From the NCBI RefSeq assembly GCF_900101815.1, contig NZ_FNAO01000006.1:310001-374000 (forward strand): DNA of 64,000 bases, given 5' to 3'. Below, one piece after another: positions 9,013-18,444 of this stretch. Numbering within the stretch: position 1 is the first letter of the stretch; each line of letters opens with the position of its first letter. Origin of the DNA: Pricia antarctica. Its GTDB lineage: Bacteria > Bacteroidota > Bacteroidia > Flavobacteriales > Flavobacteriaceae. The notes beneath the pieces were generated by a model. The model had not been told where the DNA came from and ran no database searches. It worked only from the letters and a program-made list of their open reading frames with translations. The position numbers were made by a program, and so were the translations under genes.

Positions 9013-9108
9013 CATTCTATCGCTTCTTGTCCTGTATAGTAAGAACGATCCACGAACGATCCATCATGTGGGTCTCTGGCTAGATGCGGGTTGCAGGTCT
9101 TTGTTTTT

Positions 9109-10737
9109 TCAAGTTAATTTACCCTCCCCATAAAGCCGTCTGATTTCTTTTTTGTCAAACTTGCCCACGCTGGTGCGGGGTACCTGTTCGATAAAGACAT
9201 AGGTATCGGGAATCTGGTAGCTGACAAAATCATGAGCTAGGAATTTTTTCAGTTCGTCGTGCGATAAGGTCTCCTTTTTGTCCGCAAGAACGATGATTGC
9301 CAAAGGCCGTTCGGACCATTTTTTATCGGGAATGGCGATAACGGCAGCTTCCTTAATCTTGGGATGGGCCATTAATGCGGATTCCAAAGCTACACTCGAA
9401 ATCCATTCGCCACCACTTTTGATCAGGTCTTTGGTGCGGTCGGTGATTTCCATGTAGCCGTTAGCGTCAATGGTACTTACATCCCCGGTTCTGAACCATC
9501 CGTCTTCAGTAAAATTCTCACGGTTGTGGGTCTTGAAATAAGAGCGGATTACCCAAGCGCCCCGTACTTGAAGTTCGCCCATAGTTTTCCCGTCTCTTGG
9601 GGCGACCGATCCGTCTTCCCCGACTATCCGCATTTCGATTCCGGGGAACTCGATACCTTGCTTCGCACGTACCTTGATTTTTTCATCCGGATTTAAATGT
9701 TCATGCATCGGCTGTAGTCTGCTGGCCGTGCCCAAAGGTGAGGTCTCTGTCATTCCCCAAGCATGTACGGCTTTAATTCCAAAATCTTTTTCAAAACCCT
9801 CGATCAGACTTCCGGTAAGTGCCGAACCGCCCACGATATATTCCTTAAGCATCAATTTCTTTTTCGGAGGATTTTTCTTCATTTCCTCGTATACGGCCAT
9901 CCAGATGGTCGGAACGCCGTTGGCCTTGGTCACTTTTTCTTCTTGAAGTATTTTGATAATCGCTTGCGGACCAAGATTTGAGGATGGCATCACCATATCG
10001 GATCCACACAAAAGGCACATATACGGGAAACCCCAAGCCATTACGTGAAATTGGGGCACTATCAATAAAACAGTCTCCGAATTGCTATAGTTTCCCGCAT
10101 TTGGGGAAAGGATGGTCAGCGCATGAAGGTAGGTCGAACGATGGGAATACAACACGCCTTTGGGCATGCCGGTCGTTCCGCTGGTATAGCACATGCCACT
10201 GGCATCGTTCTCGTTAAGTTCTGGCCATTTGAAAGTTTCGGATTGTCCTTTCATTAGGTCTTCGTAATGCAGGATATTGGGTAGGCTAGTGCTGAAACTT
10301 TCAGAGGCATTGATAACGATAAAATGTTCGACCGTTTCCAGTTTCGCACTGATTTTTTCCAATAGCGGCACTAAGGTCGCGTCAACAAAAATGACCTTAT
10401 CCTCGGAATGGTTGATGATAAATTCCGTCTGTTGCGGTGATAGCCGAATGTTGATGGTATGGCAGACCGCTCCTATGGCCGGTATACCATAATAGAGTTC
10501 CACATGCTGGTAATGGTTCCAAGCGAAAGTGCCGACCATATCGCCCTTGGTAATACCCAACTTTTTGGTCAGGGCGTTGGCCAATTGCTTGGTACGTCTG
10601 TAGAGGTCTCCGTAACAGTATTCGTGGCGGGTGCCATCCGGTAAATGAGTGATCAGTTTTTTATGGGGAAAGGCGGAGTTACCATATTCCAATATCGTAT
10701 TGGTGGTAAGCGGGTAGTGCATCATCAAACCTTCCAT
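9109..10737 (-). CDS. Fatty-acid (medium/long-chain) acyl-CoA ligase, AMP-binding family
   Basis: Activates a carboxylic acid as acyl-AMP and transfers it to CoA. The adenylate-forming signature YTSGTTGMPKG is at about 184-194, HAWGMTETSP near 325-335, the hinge TGD...DRTKDLIKSGGEWIS near 415-445, and the C-terminal catalytic lysine is in SVGKFDKKEIR. The 542-residue length and SGGEWISS motif fit the long- and medium-chain fatty-acyl-CoA ligase clade rather than acetyl-CoA synthetase. No signal peptide; cytoplasmic or membrane peripheral. Two further Met codons follow at positions 5 and 6, so the start may be 12-15 bases later. A TAACTTTA box lies upstream. The exact acid is inferred only by family. 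Confidence 0.92.
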   Translation of the reverse strand: MEGLMMHYPLTTNTILEYGNSAFPHKKLITHLPDGTRHEYCYGDLYRRTKQLANALTKKLGITKGDMVGTFAWNHYQHVELYYGIPAIGAVCHTINIRLSPQQTEFIINHSEDKVIFVDATLVPLLEKISAKLETVEHFIVINASESFSTSLPNILHYEDLMKGQSETFKWPELNENDASGMCYTSGTTGMPKGVLYSHRSTYLHALTILSPNAGNYSNSETVLLIVPQFHVMAWGFPYMCLLCGSDMVMPSSNLGPQAIIKILQEEKVTKANGVPTIWMAVYEEMKKNPPKKKLMLKEYIVGGSALTGSLIEGFEKDFGIKAVHAWGMTETSPLGTASRLQPMHEHLNPDEKIKVRAKQGIEFPGIEMRIVGEDGSVAPRDGKTMGELQVRGAWVIRSYFKTHNRENFTEDGWFRTGDVSTIDANGYMEITDRTKDLIKSGGEWISSVALESALMAHPKIKEAAVIAIPDKKWSERPLAIIVLADKKETLSHDELKKFLAHDFVSYQIPDTYVFIEQVPRTSVGKFDKKEIRRLYGEGKLT

Positions 10738-10818
10738 AAAGCGTTTTTAGGATGAATTATTGTGTTCGAATTTCTAAAGTTACGCTTTTTTTAAAATGGA
10801 TTTCTGTTGAAACTTAAA

Positions 10819-11163
10819 TCAGTTGAACCAAACTGCATAGCGTTTTCGGCGCAGCTCCAATGCCAAGGTCTCTTCCATTTTCAGGGCGTCCGCTCTTGAA
10901 AGAATAGGTTGAATATGGATGTAAAGACTAGGACGCAGATACGAACCGTATCTTTTCACGATAGAGGATGAGAGTTTATGTCCTTTTTTATTGATATAGC
11001 CCGTTTTATGCTGTTTAAAACGCTCTTTTGGGGTCTTACTGGTCATGCCGACATATAGGCATTCCAATACCCCATTAAACTGCGGGTTGGCTTCACGAAA
11101 CCGCTTGTTTTCGGTATAGACTTTTTTGGAAAGTTCGATGACGTAGATGTGGTATGTTGGCAT
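10819..11163 (-). CDS. GIY-YIG superfamily protein, 114 aa
   Basis: A compact single-domain GIY-YIG protein. The two signature strands appear as IYVIEL (residues 5-10) and LYVGMTSKTPKERFKQH (36-52), and ALKMEETLALEL (about 92-103) supplies the conserved metal-binding Glu. A 17-residue insertion with many charged residues separates the two signature strands. Families of this size include nucleases and proteins of unknown role; UvrC-type regions are absent. It starts 21 bases after the hybrid histidine kinase stop on the same strand, so the two are probably cotranscribed, though no functional link is apparent. Confidence 0.8.
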   Translation of the reverse strand: MPTYHIYVIELSKKVYTENKRFREANPQFNGVLECLYVGMTSKTPKERFKQHKTGYINKKGHKLSSSIVKRYGSYLRPSLYIHIQPILSRADALKMEETLALELRRKRYAVWFN

Positions 11164-11184
11164 AAAACTAAAAACAATCTAACT

Positions 11185-13416
11185 TTACTTTTGTAAATCA
11201 ATCCTTTCAGAGGGTAAATTCTTTAGGATAATATGTAAAAATTCCGAAACTTCATAGGGTTTGTGAATGATATCGCTGATGCCCGAGTTCAATATATCAT
11301 TTCGCATCTCATCCAGCTCGACGGCGGTCAAGGCGATAATCGGAATTGTTTTGTCAATTTTTAGTATCATTTTTGCCGCTTCCATTCCGTTAATTTTCGG
11401 CATGTTGATATCCATTAATATCATGTCAAATTTTTGCGATCGGTTCATTTCTATGGCTTGTTGCCCGTCATCGGCCAGACTTGATCTAATGTGGTATCGT
11501 TTCAGGATTTTTTGTGTGATTTTTTGATTTATTCTATTATCGTCGACAATTAAAATATGTAAATCGGTATTGCTAAAGCGGTCCGCAAGACTAGACTTTG
11601 TGGCGCTATATTGATTTTTTTCTACCACCTCGTCCGTGTTTTTTTTGAGATTAAGCGAAAAACTAAACTCCGAGCCCTCTCCCGGATTACTTTCAAGTTG
11701 AATTTTACTTTTGTATAATTTCAATAGTTTTTTGACTATGGTCAACCCTAGGCCGGTTCCCTTATAATCATGGTTCGTATGTTCAATTTGTGAAAATTCT
11801 TCGAATACTGTTTTTTGCTTGTCCAGTGGTATACCGGGGCCATCGTCCTTTATCGTAAAACGGGTTTGATATAAGCCCTTGTTAGTGACTTTGAGAAGGT
11901 CTAAGGCTACCCAGATATTTCCGTCTTGATTGAATTTAGCGGCATTACCAATCAAGTTGATCACTATTTGCGATAGTCTTATGGGATCGCCGATTAAGGC
12001 ATTGGGAATATTTTTATCAATCTTTAGATGTAGTTTATTGTTGTTTTTTTGTAAAATAAATTCAAAGGAACGAACGATATTCTGTATCAGAAAGTCAAGT
12101 TTGAATGGGTTTTGCGAAAGTTTTATCGCTTCGGCATCCATTTTACTGAGCAATAGCACATCGTTGACCAATGCCAACAAATAATCCGCAGAAAACTTTA
12201 GTGACTTCAGATCTTCTTCATACGCCTTTAATTTCTCGTCTTCCTTGAGAAGTGTTGAAATACCTATGACCCCATATAAAGGCGTGCGCAGTTCGTGACT
12301 TACCGTTGACAGAAATCTTGTCTTTATTTTCGAAAGTTTCTCTGCTTTTTCTTTGGCCAATACGAGTTCTTGATTTTTGGTTTTGAGTTGTCGTATATAC
12401 TTCTTGCGTGTGTTGAAAAACAGGTAAAAACCCAAGAGGGCAAAAAGTAGAATAATTGTAGCCACAATTAGAATGGTGGTGAAGAACTTCGATTTCGAAA
12501 CAAGCTCTTGGGAATATTGCTTTTCCTTAAGCGCTGCATTCAAGTCTTTTTGCGTTTGATTCAGATTAAATTTGGCCTTTGCCTTTTCCGTTTCCTCAAT
12601 TTTTTCTTCGGTAAAAGCTTTTTGCTTGTAATGGTTGTATTTGTTCAGACTTTCGAAGGCGTTTTTGTAGTCTTTTGCTTTATGATATCCTATGGCAAGA
12701 TGTTCATAGGTCTCTAAGGCTAAGTCTGTTAAAGAGTCTCTATCGGCCTCCTTTGCTACAGATTCCAGTTGAATTATTGCAGGTGTATACTCTTGCTTGG
12801 CCAAATAATACCTTCCAAAAAGTAATTCGACATAGCGTCTATCTAACGAAGCTACTTTTGTCGTATTACCTATGGATCTCGCTTTTTTTAATACAATGTA
12901 CGCTTTGTCTACTTCGGCGTGGTCTAAATGCGTCCATGCCAAATTAATGTAGGTCAGATAGACTTGGCCCAGTTCATTGTTTTGTTCATTGATGGTAATA
13001 CTTTCTTCAAAAAACCGGATTGCTTTTTGGTACGTTTGAGGTATGTCGGAGAATAGAATACCCAGATTTAAGGTACCCCAGGCAATAAGACTGTCCGACT
13101 TTGAAATTCTGGCTATCTCCAAAGCTTTTTCCGAATATATTCTGCCACGTAAGGTATCATCAAGTTCGGCGTAAACACCGCCAAGCATATCATATCCTAA
13201 AAATGTGGCGTAGGCGCTTTTATATTCCTTACCCTTTTTGATAAGTGTCGCACCGTACTTTATAACGTCTTTGTAATTATATGTCTCATAGGCCTCGTTC
13301 GATCGGGAAATAATCGACTGTAGGCTATCGATCTGATGCTCCAGTAATTCTTGGGATGTCACACGATTAGACAAAAGTAGAAGAAGGCAAATAATTATGG
13401 TAATTCGAAGAGTCAT
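11185..13416 (-). CDS. TPR-containing hybrid sensor histidine kinase with C-terminal receiver
   Basis: Signal sequence 1-21, then a periplasmic tetratricopeptide array (about 40-270), a short coiled coil, one membrane helix (311-334) and a cytoplasmic kinase. The H box SHELRTPLYG has phospho-acceptor His374; the N box is INLIGNAAKF (Asn491), the G1 box DDGPGIP and the G2 box GTGLGLTIVKKL. A receiver domain follows (619-735) with acidic pair Asp625/Asp626, phospho-acceptor Asp669, Thr697 and Lys719. All catalytic residues are present. No separate output domain or adjacent DNA-binding regulator is seen, so the phosphate target is unknown. The TPR-sensor layout is common in Bacteroidota. Confidence 0.93.
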   Translation of the reverse strand: MTLRITIIICLLLLLSNRVTSQELLEHQIDSLQSIISRSNEAYETYNYKDVIKYGATLIKKGKEYKSAYATFLGYDMLGGVYAELDDTLRGRIYSEKALEIARISKSDSLIAWGTLNLGILFSDIPQTYQKAIRFFEESITINEQNNELGQVYLTYINLAWTHLDHAEVDKAYIVLKKARSIGNTTKVASLDRRYVELLFGRYYLAKQEYTPAIIQLESVAKEADRDSLTDLALETYEHLAIGYHKAKDYKNAFESLNKYNHYKQKAFTEEKIEETEKAKAKFNLNQTQKDLNAALKEKQYSQELVSKSKFFTTILIVATIILLFALLGFYLFFNTRKKYIRQLKTKNQELVLAKEKAEKLSKIKTRFLSTVSHELRTPLYGVIGISTLLKEDEKLKAYEEDLKSLKFSADYLLALVNDVLLLSKMDAEAIKLSQNPFKLDFLIQNIVRSFEFILQKNNNKLHLKIDKNIPNALIGDPIRLSQIVINLIGNAAKFNQDGNIWVALDLLKVTNKGLYQTRFTIKDDGPGIPLDKQKTVFEEFSQIEHTNHDYKGTGLGLTIVKKLLKLYKSKIQLESNPGEGSEFSFSLNLKKNTDEVVEKNQYSATKSSLADRFSNTDLHILIVDDNRINQKITQKILKRYHIRSSLADDGQQAIEMNRSQKFDMILMDINMPKINGMEAAKMILKIDKTIPIIALTAVELDEMRNDILNSGISDIIHKPYEVSEFLHIILKNLPSERIDLQK

Positions 13417-13628
13417 GAGGCCGATTGGGGATGCATTCGATTATAATTATCTAGCTTTCTTACATTGCTAAGATACTAATTTGCAGCATTTTTTGTAGGA
13501 ATTTTTTGGAATAATGGCTTTCACTTTTCTGTTCTGAGCGTTTCTTTGCTGAAACCCGATCATCCTATAAAAAGTGTCTGTAGGTATCCCATACCCTACT
13601 TAAACTCTACAACAAAGTACATTGAAAC

Positions 13629-14189
13629 TCAATTCTTATAAACTTCGACCCCATCGGCAGTAAAGGAGAACGCCTGCGCCCCAAGGCCCCCTACCATGAC
13701 CGCTTGAAACAAGGGATGCAATGGTTTTCTTGAATACCAATCGATAAGAAAATTGGCGCCGCTGCCGCCAGCGTTATCCCGTTGTTCTATGACGTAATCG
13801 AGAGATTCCATAGGGCGGAGGTATATCGGCTGATCGATATAACTTCTTACCAAATCGCCTTCGGTATTATAGTAATCTATTTTACTAATAAAAAGACTGT
13901 CACCGATGCTGGTGTTGCGAATGCTCAAGGTTGCGGTAAGTAAGGTGCGAGAATCGCGGGTCTGGTTGTAGATGTCGGAATAGATGGGTACATAGACTTC
14001 GCGCATCAGCGAATCAACGAAAGCCTCTTTGACACGCCTATCTAAAGTATGTTCGTCCAACACATCTACCCGCTGATCTGCTGGGTTCGAATCTTTGCAG
14101 GAAATAGCACAAAATAAAAGGATCGACATGGAAACGGTCAAAGCGTTTTTTGCCAAAATAGCTGGACGTACGAAGTTAATAGCATTCAT
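13629..14189 (-). CDS. DUF3124-type lipoprotein, 186 aa
   Basis: A lipoprotein signal ends at CAISC, predicting acylation of Cys31. The first residues MNAINFVRPAILAKN are unusually long for a signal n-region, so translation may instead begin at the Met at residue 21, which leaves a standard lipoprotein signal. The mature part carries the DUF3124 pattern VYVPIYSDIYNQTRDSRTL followed by LSIRNTS and ends in a beta-strand-rich region with LIDWYSR. The domain is of unknown function. The gene begins 47 bases after the gnd stop on the same strand and could be read through from it. Confidence 0.8.
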   Translation of the reverse strand: MNAINFVRPAILAKNALTVSMSILLFCAISCKDSNPADQRVDVLDEHTLDRRVKEAFVDSLMREVYVPIYSDIYNQTRDSRTLLTATLSIRNTSIGDSLFISKIDYYNTEGDLVRSYIDQPIYLRPMESLDYVIEQRDNAGGSGANFLIDWYSRKPLHPLFQAVMVGGLGAQAFSFTADGVEVYKN

Positions 14190-14236
14190 TTTTTAGAATT
14201 ACCTGCTTGTGTTGGTGGGCTTGACACGAATTACCG

Positions 14237-15649
14237 CTACTTTGACTCCCATTCCGTATGGAAAATCCCTTCCTTGTCCAATCTTTCATAGGTATGTGAT
14301 CCAAAATAATCCCGTTGCGCTTGAATTAGGTTTAAAGGCAATCGGGTAGTTGTGTAGGCATCAAAATAAATCAGGGAATTTGAAAGTCCCGGTAAGGGAA
14401 TACCGTTTTTGGCACCAAAGGCGACCAGCTCACGGGCGGAAGCTACACTGCCCTGAACTTTGTCCACAAAATTTGGAGAAACCAATAGATTCGGAAGGTC
14501 TTTGTCTTTTTCGAAGGCTTCGGTAATATCGGCCAACAATGCAGCACGTATAATACAACCTGCACGCCAGATTTTGGCGATAACGGAAATATCAAGCTGA
14601 TACCCGTACTCTTTTGAGGCTTCCGCCAATACATGCAGTCCTTGGGCATAAGTTACTATAAAGGAGAAATAGAGGGCTTCTTCAGCCAATTTTTCCAGTT
14701 TGGCCTTCTCCATGGTTGCTACTTTGGGCCTATCGTAGATTTTGTCCGCAGCCGTGCGTTCGGATTTTAAAGCGGAAATCTCGCGCATGTTCACCGCTAT
14801 ATCTATGGTTGGCACGGGAATACCTAAGTCCATCGCATTTTGGCTTGTCCATTTACCGGTACCTTTTTGCTTGGCCTTATCCAAAATTTTATCGATTAAT
14901 CTTTCGTTACTTTCATCGTCCTCTTGTTTGAAGATTTGGGAGGTAATCTCTACTAAGAAGGACTGTAAACGGCCTTCGTTCCATTTTTTAAAGCTATTGT
15001 GTACCTCGTCGTTGTCGAAATCCCCGGCTTTTTTGAGAAGGTCATATATTTCGGAGGTGAGTTGCATGAGTCCGTATTCGATACCATTGTGGACCATTTT
15101 CACGTAGTTCCCAGCGGATTTTGGTCCTAGATACGCTACGCAAGGCTCCCCATCGTATTTCGCGGCGACGGCCTCAAAAATGGGTTTGATATGGGCGTAA
15201 GCGGATTTTGAACCTCCAGGCATAATGCTTGGCCCAAGACGGGCGCCTTTAGCTCCTCCGGAAACTCCGGCACCGAAAAAGTTGACCGCTCTTTTTTGAA
15301 GCTCCTCTTCCCGGCGATCGGTATCCGTAAAAAAGGAATTGCCACCATCGATTAGGATATCCCCACGATCGATATGCGGTAAAAGGCTTTCGATCACCGA
15401 ATCCACAATTTTTCCCGCAGGGACTAAAAGCATTATTTTTCGGGGCTGTTTTAAGGCTTTTACAAAGGTTTTGATACTTGTGGAAGCATCAATCTTATGT
15501 GCTTTGTTTCCTTCATTTTTAAGGGCATTGACCTTTTCAACGTCGAGATCATGGCCGAAAGCGGAAAATCCGTTATCCGCCACGTTCAATATAAAATTAC
15601 GTCCCATTACACCGAGACCTACCAATCCGAAATCGTATTTTTCTTCCAT
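14237..15649 (-). CDS. gnd: 6-phosphogluconate dehydrogenase, NADP-dependent, decarboxylating
   Basis: Oxidises 6-phosphogluconate to ribulose 5-phosphate and CO2, the last oxidative step of the pentose phosphate pathway. The NADP-binding loop GLGVMGRN is at 11-18, the substrate-binding run GVSGGAKGARLGPSIMPGG at 128-146 and the catalytic motif KMVHNGIEYG at 184-193, with Lys184 and Glu191 as acid/base residues. The C-terminal half is all-helical, and the 470 residues match the long homodimeric Gnd type. It is transcribed away from zwf-pgl, which supply its substrate; a 150-bp MITE-like element lies in the shared intergenic region. Confidence 0.97.
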   Translation of the reverse strand: MEEKYDFGLVGLGVMGRNFILNVADNGFSAFGHDLDVEKVNALKNEGNKAHKIDASTSIKTFVKALKQPRKIMLLVPAGKIVDSVIESLLPHIDRGDILIDGGNSFFTDTDRREEELQKRAVNFFGAGVSGGAKGARLGPSIMPGGSKSAYAHIKPIFEAVAAKYDGEPCVAYLGPKSAGNYVKMVHNGIEYGLMQLTSEIYDLLKKAGDFDNDEVHNSFKKWNEGRLQSFLVEITSQIFKQEDDESNERLIDKILDKAKQKGTGKWTSQNAMDLGIPVPTIDIAVNMREISALKSERTAADKIYDRPKVATMEKAKLEKLAEEALYFSFIVTYAQGLHVLAEASKEYGYQLDISVIAKIWRAGCIIRAALLADITEAFEKDKDLPNLLVSPNFVDKVQGSVASARELVAFGAKNGIPLPGLSNSLIYFDAYTTTRLPLNLIQAQRDYFGSHTYERLDKEGIFHTEWESK

Positions 15650-15726
15650 TAATAAATGTATTTGTCATTCCCGCCATGCGGCTCACCTAAGGAGAAACTC
15701 AGGCGGAAATCTGTTGAATTTTATCC

Positions 15727-15889
15727 CTAAGAGCATGTTTAAAAAACCTATTTGCTGAAAACCAGTATTTTGAGAAACCATGGCGTCAAATTAAATAAGT
15801 TCTGTATCCCGATATGCAACTGATTTAATGTATAGCCAGAACCTCAAACTGCTGATTGTCAGTTCGCCTTGTTTTAAACATGCGCTAAG
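15727..15889. mobile_element. MITE-like element, copy A, with terminal inverted repeats and possible 5-bp target duplication
   Basis: Left end AGCATGTTTAAAA (15732-15744) and right end TTTTAAACATGCG (15872-15884) are inverted repeats matching at 12 of 13 positions. CTAAG flanks both sides (15727-15731 and 15885-15889), which looks like a 5-bp target duplication. There is no coding capacity. The interior, including GGCGTCAAA and the TATCnCGATATG segment, is shared with the stretch at 43900-44053. It sits between gnd and zwf. Confidence 0.65.
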
Positions 15890-16058
15890 TTTTTTATTTT
15901 ATCACTTGGATTAATTTCATGTTGGGCATTTTTGCAAGCACCCGAAATAAACAACGTATGTGTTTTTTTATCCTCTAATTCAAGTTTTCATTTTAAGCAT
16001 ACTTCCTTCAAAAATAAACGAAAATATTGAGATGTAAGATTAACTTAGGGGAAACTCG

Positions 16059-16089
16059 TTGGTATTGGGCATTCTTTTCGATACTTTTA
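16059..16089 (+). promoter_or_regulatory. Candidate zwf promoter: TTG-N20-TACTTTTA
   Basis: TTG at 16059-16061, a 20-base spacer and TACTTTTA at 16082-16089 differ from the consensus only in the last base of the -7 box. The ATG of zwf follows 24 bases later. The rest of the 464-base gap holds the MITE-like element (15727-15889) and an A/T-rich stretch with no gene. Confidence 0.5.
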
Positions 16090-16113
16090 AGGTTCTAAAT
16101 CTTATAATACACT

Positions 16114-17643
16114 ATGAACAAGACAGAAAACCAAATGTTGGTCATATTCGGCGCCTCGGGAGACCTTACCGCTCGAAAACTGATACCTGCTATATTCGCT
16201 TTGGCCAGGGACGGTTATTTGCCTGAAAACTTTGTCGTTCTTGGCGCGAGCCGCAGCCCATGGTCGGACGAGGAGTTCAGAGAAAACGTGGTTACCGAGA
16301 GTAAGCATCTCAGAGAGAAAATTGACGAGAGTCAAAAGAAAATGATCACGGGGTTTGCCGACCGCTTGTTCTATCACGAGTTGAGCGATGATCAAGATTC
16401 CGATTATGGTCCCCTGAAAAAACGTATCGATAGCCTGAACAGTGAACATCATACCGACAGTAATTACATATTTTATCTTTCCACACCACCATCCGTTTAT
16501 GGTCCGATTTCTAAGAATCTACACCAGCAGGGACTCCACAAAGAAGATGAGGGTTGGAGGCGTCTGATTGTGGAAAAACCTTTCGGATACAGCTTGGAAA
16601 CTGCTAAAAAGTTGAACAAAAGTCTACACCAGTATTTTAAGGAACCCCAAATTTTCAGAATCGACCATTATTTAGGCAAGGAAACGGTACAGAATCTTTT
16701 GGTGACCCGTTTTGCGAATAGTATTTTCGAGCCGCTTTGGAACCGGAATTACATTCACCATATCGAAATTACCAACGCCGAGAGCGGGGGCGTCGAGAAA
16801 CGTGGCGGTTATTATGATAAATCAGGGGCGTTGCGCGATATGTTCCAAAGCCATCTGATGCAGATAATCGCCTTTGTGATTATGGAACCACCGTTAAATT
16901 CGAATGCAGAACAGATACGTGACGAAAAATTAAAAGCGTTGAAATCTTTGCGGGTAATGACCGATCCCAAAGTACTCCATGACAATACTATACGGGCCCA
17001 ATATATAAGTTCGGTTATCGATGGGGAAAAAGTAAAGGGATATCGGGAAGAAGCCGATGTCGATCCGGAATCAAAGACCGAAACCTATGCGGCCATTAAA
17101 TTTTTTGTGGATAATTGGCGCTGGGCCGAGGTGCCCTTTTATGTGCGGACGGCCAAGCGGATGCCCACCAAGGTAACAGAGGTGGTCATTCATTTTAAGA
17201 CCCCGCACCACCAGATCTTTAAGGATGCGGGGATGAGCAATAAGGATAATAAGTTGATCATTCGCATTCAGCCCGACGAAGGCATTCTCATCAAATTCGG
17301 CGTGAAAGTTCCCGGACAAGGCTTTAAGGTCGAACGGGCAAATCTTGATTTTTATTATTCCGGTCTGGCAGAAAACCATGTTATGGAAGCCTATGAACGT
17401 TTGCTTTTAGATGCCATGCAAGGCGATGCCACCCTTTATGCACGTGCCGATGAAGTGGAGGCCGCATGGGCGTTCGTCGATCCGATATTGGAGTATTGGA
17501 AGAATTCCGACGCCAAGGTGCACGGATATTCCGCCGGGGCATGGGGCCCTGAGAATGCCGATAGCCTCATAGACGGTGTCGGAATGTGGCGAAACCCCAG
17601 TGAGCAGTTGGCCGATGATCCTGGGTATTGTGTAATTTGCTAG
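16114..17643 (+). CDS. zwf: Glucose-6-phosphate 1-dehydrogenase
   Basis: Oxidises glucose 6-phosphate to 6-phosphogluconolactone with NADP, the entry step of the oxidative pentose phosphate pathway. The coenzyme loop GASGDLTARKL lies at 13-23, the conserved EKPFG at 154-158 and the active-site signature RIDHYLGK at 182-189; Lys189 is the substrate-binding lysine of the family and His185 is part of the signature. The 509-residue length is standard. It is followed after 78 bases by pgl on the same strand, and gnd lies divergently upstream, so the three enzymes of the pathway are together. Confidence 0.97.
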   Translation: MNKTENQMLVIFGASGDLTARKLIPAIFALARDGYLPENFVVLGASRSPWSDEEFRENVVTESKHLREKIDESQKKMITGFADRLFYHELSDDQDSDYGPLKKRIDSLNSEHHTDSNYIFYLSTPPSVYGPISKNLHQQGLHKEDEGWRRLIVEKPFGYSLETAKKLNKSLHQYFKEPQIFRIDHYLGKETVQNLLVTRFANSIFEPLWNRNYIHHIEITNAESGGVEKRGGYYDKSGALRDMFQSHLMQIIAFVIMEPPLNSNAEQIRDEKLKALKSLRVMTDPKVLHDNTIRAQYISSVIDGEKVKGYREEADVDPESKTETYAAIKFFVDNWRWAEVPFYVRTAKRMPTKVTEVVIHFKTPHHQIFKDAGMSNKDNKLIIRIQPDEGILIKFGVKVPGQGFKVERANLDFYYSGLAENHVMEAYERLLLDAMQGDATLYARADEVEAAWAFVDPILEYWKNSDAKVHGYSAGAWGPENADSLIDGVGMWRNPSEQLADDPGYCVIC

Positions 17644-17721
17644 TCAAGTACGAGTTCAAAAGAACGTATCCAATTCAAAAATGTAAACTGCCTGCCGATC
17701 GACAGATTCTAATCTATTATT

Positions 17722-18444
17722 ATGCAATTGAAAATCTCAAGGACAAAACAGCAAACGGCCGAGGCATTTACGGATTGGCTTATACAGTTGATCGGTTCGC
17801 AGGATAGTCTGCACATTGCCCTATCCGGCGGTAGTACCCCAAAAATCGTGTTTGATGAACTGGCATCACGCCATCTTTCGAAAAACGACTGGCAGAAAGT
17901 ACATTTATATTGGGGCGACGAGCGCTGCGTTTCTCCCGATGATCCCGAAAGCAATTATAAGATGACCGTAGAATATCTTTTGTCGAAAATCGAGATTCCC
18001 GAAGAAAACATCCACCGTATCAAGGGCGAGAACGATCCACGACAGGAAGCGGAACGTTATACGCAAGTTTTAAGGGAGAAACTCCCGATAATCGATGGCC
18101 TTCCACAATTCGACCTGATTATTTTAGGTATGGGCGATGACGGGCATACAGCCTCCATTTTCCCTTATGAAATCGGATTGTGGAATGCCGATCAGCTCTG
18201 CGAAGTTGCCGAACATCCGAATACGGGGCAGAAACGGATTACCATTACCGGTAGAATCATCAACCATGCAGATAATGTAGCTTTTTTGGTGACCGGGGAA
18301 AGTAAGGCGGAAAAGGTTGGGGAGATTGTCGATGAAAGAGGCGGTTATAAATCCTACCCCGCTAATTTGGTTCATCCCCTAAACGGAAATCTATTTTGGT
18401 TTTTGGACGAAGCTGCGGCTTCCGAAATTACAAGTCAATCTTAA
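17722..18444 (+). CDS. pgl: 6-phosphogluconolactonase (NagB/DevB-like)
   Basis: Hydrolyses 6-phosphogluconolactone to 6-phosphogluconate. Family motifs are ALSGGSTPK (33-41), the region HLYWGDERCV and the C-terminal LGMGDDGHTASIFP, which carries the conserved His. The 240-residue length and fold match the DevB type, not the beta-propeller YbhE type of E. coli. It is probably cotranscribed with zwf. Its last 17 bases overlap the 3' end of the convergent thioesterase gene, and there is no terminator between them. Confidence 0.95.
   Translation: MQLKISRTKQQTAEAFTDWLIQLIGSQDSLHIALSGGSTPKIVFDELASRHLSKNDWQKVHLYWGDERCVSPDDPESNYKMTVEYLLSKIEIPEENIHRIKGENDPRQEAERYTQVLREKLPIIDGLPQFDLIILGMGDDGHTASIFPYEIGLWNADQLCEVAEHPNTGQKRITITGRIINHADNVAFLVTGESKAEKVGEIVDERGGYKSYPANLVHPLNGNLFWFLDEAAASEITSQS

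Noticed and set aside
14080-14100. GGGTTCGAATC resembling a tRNA T-arm
   Set aside because: It lies within the DUF3124 coding sequence, and no matching acceptor or anticodon arm surrounds it.
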